The position numbers were made by a program, and so were the translations under genes. From Syntrophaceae bacterium (lineage in GTDB: Bacteria > Desulfobacterota > Syntrophia > Syntrophales > Smithellaceae), in NCBI GenBank assembly GCA_016927935.1, contig JAFGLS010000201.1, positions 1 to 64,000 of the forward strand: DNA of 64,000 bases, written 5' to 3'. Below the pieces are notes generated by a model. That model did not search any database, was not told where the DNA came from, and saw only the letters and a list, made by a program, of their open reading frames with translations. Positions 62,267 through 64,000 of the stretch are shown here, one piece after another. Position 1 is the first letter of the stretch. Each line of letters begins with the position of its first letter.

Positions 62267-62522
62267 AAAGTTAACGTCAGTTTTCTGGAAATTTGTTTTT
62301 AAAAATTTAAAATATTGCAAGGGCATCTAACTAAAAAGTAAGAAAAGTTGATTTCACTTTTAGAGATAAGGTGGTCATCTTCAACAAAAATCCAGGATTC
62401 CCCTCAAATATAAACTCTTCAAAAAATACTTGTTTTTTAAGTAACCTATTGAGATAATAGCACAAGAAATATTATTCAGAATTTACGGTAAAAGCTTCTT
62501 GCGTAGAAGAAGGTGAATTTTT

Positions 62523-63008
62523 ATGAAGGAAAGTATTATATCAAAACGGCTGAAGATTACTGAACCGGATAAGACTGAACTGGCGATGAGAGCCGCAAGG
62601 AAAGCGGAACGGCTCGACGAAGAGAATGAGATCGTCATAACTATCCTCTCCGAAATAAAAGGCTTTCCTAAAGAAAAAATTCACTATCAATACAGCGAAG
62701 ACATTTCCATGATCGGTACAAGAATTCAGGGCAATGTTCTTCTGCCAATTGATACACTTCTTAAGATAGATCTAATAATAAAAAATCTGAAAGAAACTGT
62801 AACTGTTTTCGGAAAAGTAAGACGCAACAAAGTCCTCATTGAGGGGGAATCTTATGAGGCAGGTGTGGAATTTGTTGATACACCAATTGAATCAATCAAG
62901 AAACTTGAGGAATATATTTTGTCAATGAATCAGTATAAAAACCTTAATCCGGTTGGAGTACCTTATTGGATTTTTGCAAAATTCAATAAACCTAAGCCTC
63001 CTAAATAG
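62523..63008 (+). CDS. PilZ-domain protein, copy 2
   Basis: This 161-residue paralogue of the 46050 protein shares DISMIGTRIQGNVLLP and GESYEAGVEFVDTPIESIKKLEEYI. The DxSxxG ligand motif is present, while the RxxxR part is less clear (ARKAERLDEEN). GAAGGTGAA precedes ATG 62523. A 35-residue N-terminal extension and a C-terminal extension of about 20 residues distinguish it. It follows the HD-GYP gene, placing a c-di-GMP binder next to a c-di-GMP-phosphodiesterase-like protein. Confidence 0.8.
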   Translation: MKESIISKRLKITEPDKTELAMRAARKAERLDEENEIVITILSEIKGFPKEKIHYQYSEDISMIGTRIQGNVLLPIDTLLKIDLIIKNLKETVTVFGKVRRNKVLIEGESYEAGVEFVDTPIESIKKLEEYILSMNQYKNLNPVGVPYWIFAKFNKPKPPK

Positions 63009-63279
63009 ACAATAGAATTTTTCTTATATCAGTTAATAATCTTTGCCGCCTTTTCATTAGATTCTTTCATAAGCAAAGCTATTCCCATCAATATTTTTTT
63101 CTTAATCACGAATTCTTATATGGAAGGGCCAATTTTTTATATTTTTTTCAATCGTTTTAACACTTCATTAAAATAAATTTTCAAAATATGTGATTTAGCA
63201 CCCCAAACCACAAAATTTTTTTTCATAAATATTCTTTTATTTCATTAACTTAAAATATTTTTACCATTTTCTGTAACTA
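63009..63279. other. AT-rich intergenic region without a gene
   Basis: No coding frame with a ribosome site, RNA gene or clear hairpin was found. The sequence is long A/T tracts. Confidence 0.5.
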
Positions 63280-63295
63280 TGGCACGATAATTTCA
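63280..63295 (+). promoter_or_regulatory. Sigma-54-like promoter, weak -12
   Basis: TGGCACGATAATTTCA has a perfect -24 half, but TTTCA in place of TTGCA at -12. It lies upstream of repeat R9 and the small membrane protein gene. Confidence 0.35.
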
Positions 63296-63316
63296 ACATA
63301 TAAATGCAACAGAAAC

Positions 63317-63402
63317 ATCACGGGCTTAACGCCCTCAGCTTTGCTGGATAATTCGACCTACAAGTTTCAGTGCACGATGTTTCTAAAACTTGGGTCTCAT
63401 TA
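63317..63402 (-). repeat. Family 1 palindromic repeat, copy R9
   Basis: ATCACGGGCTTAACGCCC, CAGCTTTGCTGGATAATTCGAC, arms CAAGTTTCAG/CTAAAACTTG and GGGTCTCATTA, running directly into the GGAGG ribosome site of the next gene, so it forms that gene's 5' leader. Confidence 0.75.
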
Positions 63403-63416
63403 GGAGGTAACAGATC

Positions 63417-63692
63417 ATGAAAAAGACATTAAGAACAATGGCAGTGGCGGCGGCAATTATTCTTTTGACGGTAACATTCGGTTTTGCCGAATACGCGGCA
63501 ACGGGAGCGGCTAATTTCCCGTATTTTCAGTTGGGCTGTCTGATTGTCGGTGGATTGATTTTGATAACTCTGAAAAAGAAATACGAAAAGATATATGTAG
63601 CAGAAATAGTTGGTGCCTTCGCTCTTTACACAATCCTGATGGCTTTATTCACCAATCCTGTTATTGAAGCAGTTAAAAATATGGTTATGTAG
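63417..63692 (+). CDS. Small membrane protein of unknown function (91 aa)
   Basis: This 91-residue protein has TAGGAGG before ATG 63417. The N-terminus is a signal peptide (MKKTLRTMAVAAAIILLTVTFGFA), followed by FPYFQLGCLIVGGLILITL and a second hydrophobic segment (IVGAFALYTILMALFT). No family is recognised. The untranslated leader is repeat R9, and the strong terminator at 63777 ends the unit. Confidence 0.7.
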   Translation: MKKTLRTMAVAAAIILLTVTFGFAEYAATGAANFPYFQLGCLIVGGLILITLKKKYEKIYVAEIVGAFALYTILMALFTNPVIEAVKNMVM

Positions 63693-63776
63693 TGAAAAGT
63701 AAAAAAGATTGGGGAATTGAAAAAATAGTTTAAGTAACCGCTGCCAAAAAATTCATGATCTGTTTTATAGCGGTCG

Positions 63777-63810
63777 CCCCCTTTGAGGTGAAGATCTCAA
63801 GGGGGGTTTT
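63777..63810 (+). terminator. Rho-independent terminator
   Basis: CCCCCTTTGAG (63777-63787) pairs with CTCAAGGGGG (63796-63805, one bulge) and is followed by GTTTTAATTTTT. Confidence 0.85.
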
Positions 63811-63943
63811 AATTTTTCCCTTTTTTTTGTTATTCCTCACGGGAAAGCAGGTCATTTTAATTTTTTGTCGAAAAAAAGTTTGTGTCCAATAAATAAATTG
63901 TCTAAAATCAGCAGATAAAGACAATTGGTACATTTATTTTATT

Positions 63944-64000
63944 ATGAATTTTCTCGCGTTGGATTTTGAAACAGCAAACTATTACCAGGACAGTGCCTGT
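63944..64000 (+). CDS. DnaQ-like 3'-5' exonuclease (N-terminus only, cut by window end)
   Basis: ATG 63944 opens a frame reading MNFLALDFETANYYQDSAC to the last base of the window. LDFETAN with the following DSAC is the ExoI motif (acidic DxE pair) of the DEDDh exonuclease family, as in the pol III epsilon-like proteins of many bacteria. Only 19 residues are visible, so the subfamily is unknown. Confidence 0.7.
   Translation, partial: MNFLALDFETANYYQDSAC

Noticed and set aside
63730..63933. 67-residue minus-strand frame
   Set aside because: It spans the strong terminator hairpin and has no ribosome site.

Overview
The window looks like the chromosome of a syntrophic or sulfate-reducer-type deltaproteobacterium (Desulfobacterota, Syntrophales-like). 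That is an inference from gene content and gene order: tmk-holB-ricT-metG, xseA-xseB-ispA-dxs-tlyA, an IspH-UbiA fusion, PilZ and HD-GYP signalling proteins, many radical SAM/B12-type proteins and small 2x[4Fe-4S] ferredoxins. No search was possible. No rRNA, tRNA, CRISPR array, transposase or phage gene was seen.

0-27 kb is mostly housekeeping. It holds a truncated tandem-OmpA envelope protein, a PlsC-type acyltransferase, prfC, queF, carB, a DsbC-like thiol protein, the metG-ricT-holB-tmk operon (minus strand), a ferredoxin, an Nfu protein, the IspH-UbiA fusion with a downstream lipoprotein, tlyA, the dxs-ispA-xseB-xseA operon, an exported 13-repeat ankyrin protein and a set of small lysine-rich proteins, one of them phasin-like.

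27-61 kb is dominated on the minus strand by a dispersed, broken-up aryl-polyene-like lipid/polyketide locus. Its parts are an aromatic ammonia lyase, a 4HBT thioesterase, a FakA-FakB-like (Dak2-DegV) fusion, a GT2 glycosyltransferase, an MMPL exporter fused to a SAM methyltransferase, an LpxL-type acyltransferase, a BtrH-like acyltransferase, an ABC-2 exporter, an ACP, a KS plus an inactive KS-like partner, a second KS plus chain-length-factor pair, and two radical SAM proteins. The likely logic is: deaminate an aromatic amino acid to an aryl-acrylate, extend it on ACP with two KS/pseudo-KS pairs, then acylate, glycosylate or methylate it and export it to the envelope. No ketoreductase, dehydratase or acyl-ACP ligase is visible, so those would have to be supplied from elsewhere. 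Plus-strand genes are interleaved: an XRE regulator divergent from an ICMT-carbamoyltransferase-hydrolase operon, two PilZ proteins, a secreted lipase-like hydrolase with a near-perfect sigma-54 promoter, an orphan membrane protein and an old-yellow-enzyme relative. 61-64 kb holds a degenerate REC/HD-GYP protein, the second PilZ protein, a small membrane protein and the start of a DnaQ-like exonuclease.

The most unusual non-coding feature is two families of dispersed palindromic repeats that fill the intergenic spaces. Family 1 (roughly 70-210 bp, nine copies) has a terminal hairpin bearing a GAGACTC / AAATTTCA...TGAAATTT signature at one end and a CCCGTGA signature at the other. Family 2 has GTCATTTCGA / TCGAAATGAC ends enclosing GAGAAATCTT / AAGATTTCTC. 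At 34.65-34.87 kb a family 1 element sits inside a family 2 element, and an almost identical unoccupied family 2 copy lies at 42.65-42.73 kb. This argues that family 1 behaves, or once behaved, as a discrete inserting unit. Several genes (tmk, the LpxL-like gene, the gene at 36.8 kb, the OYE-like gene) end inside family 1 elements, so the element encodes their last residues and stop codon.
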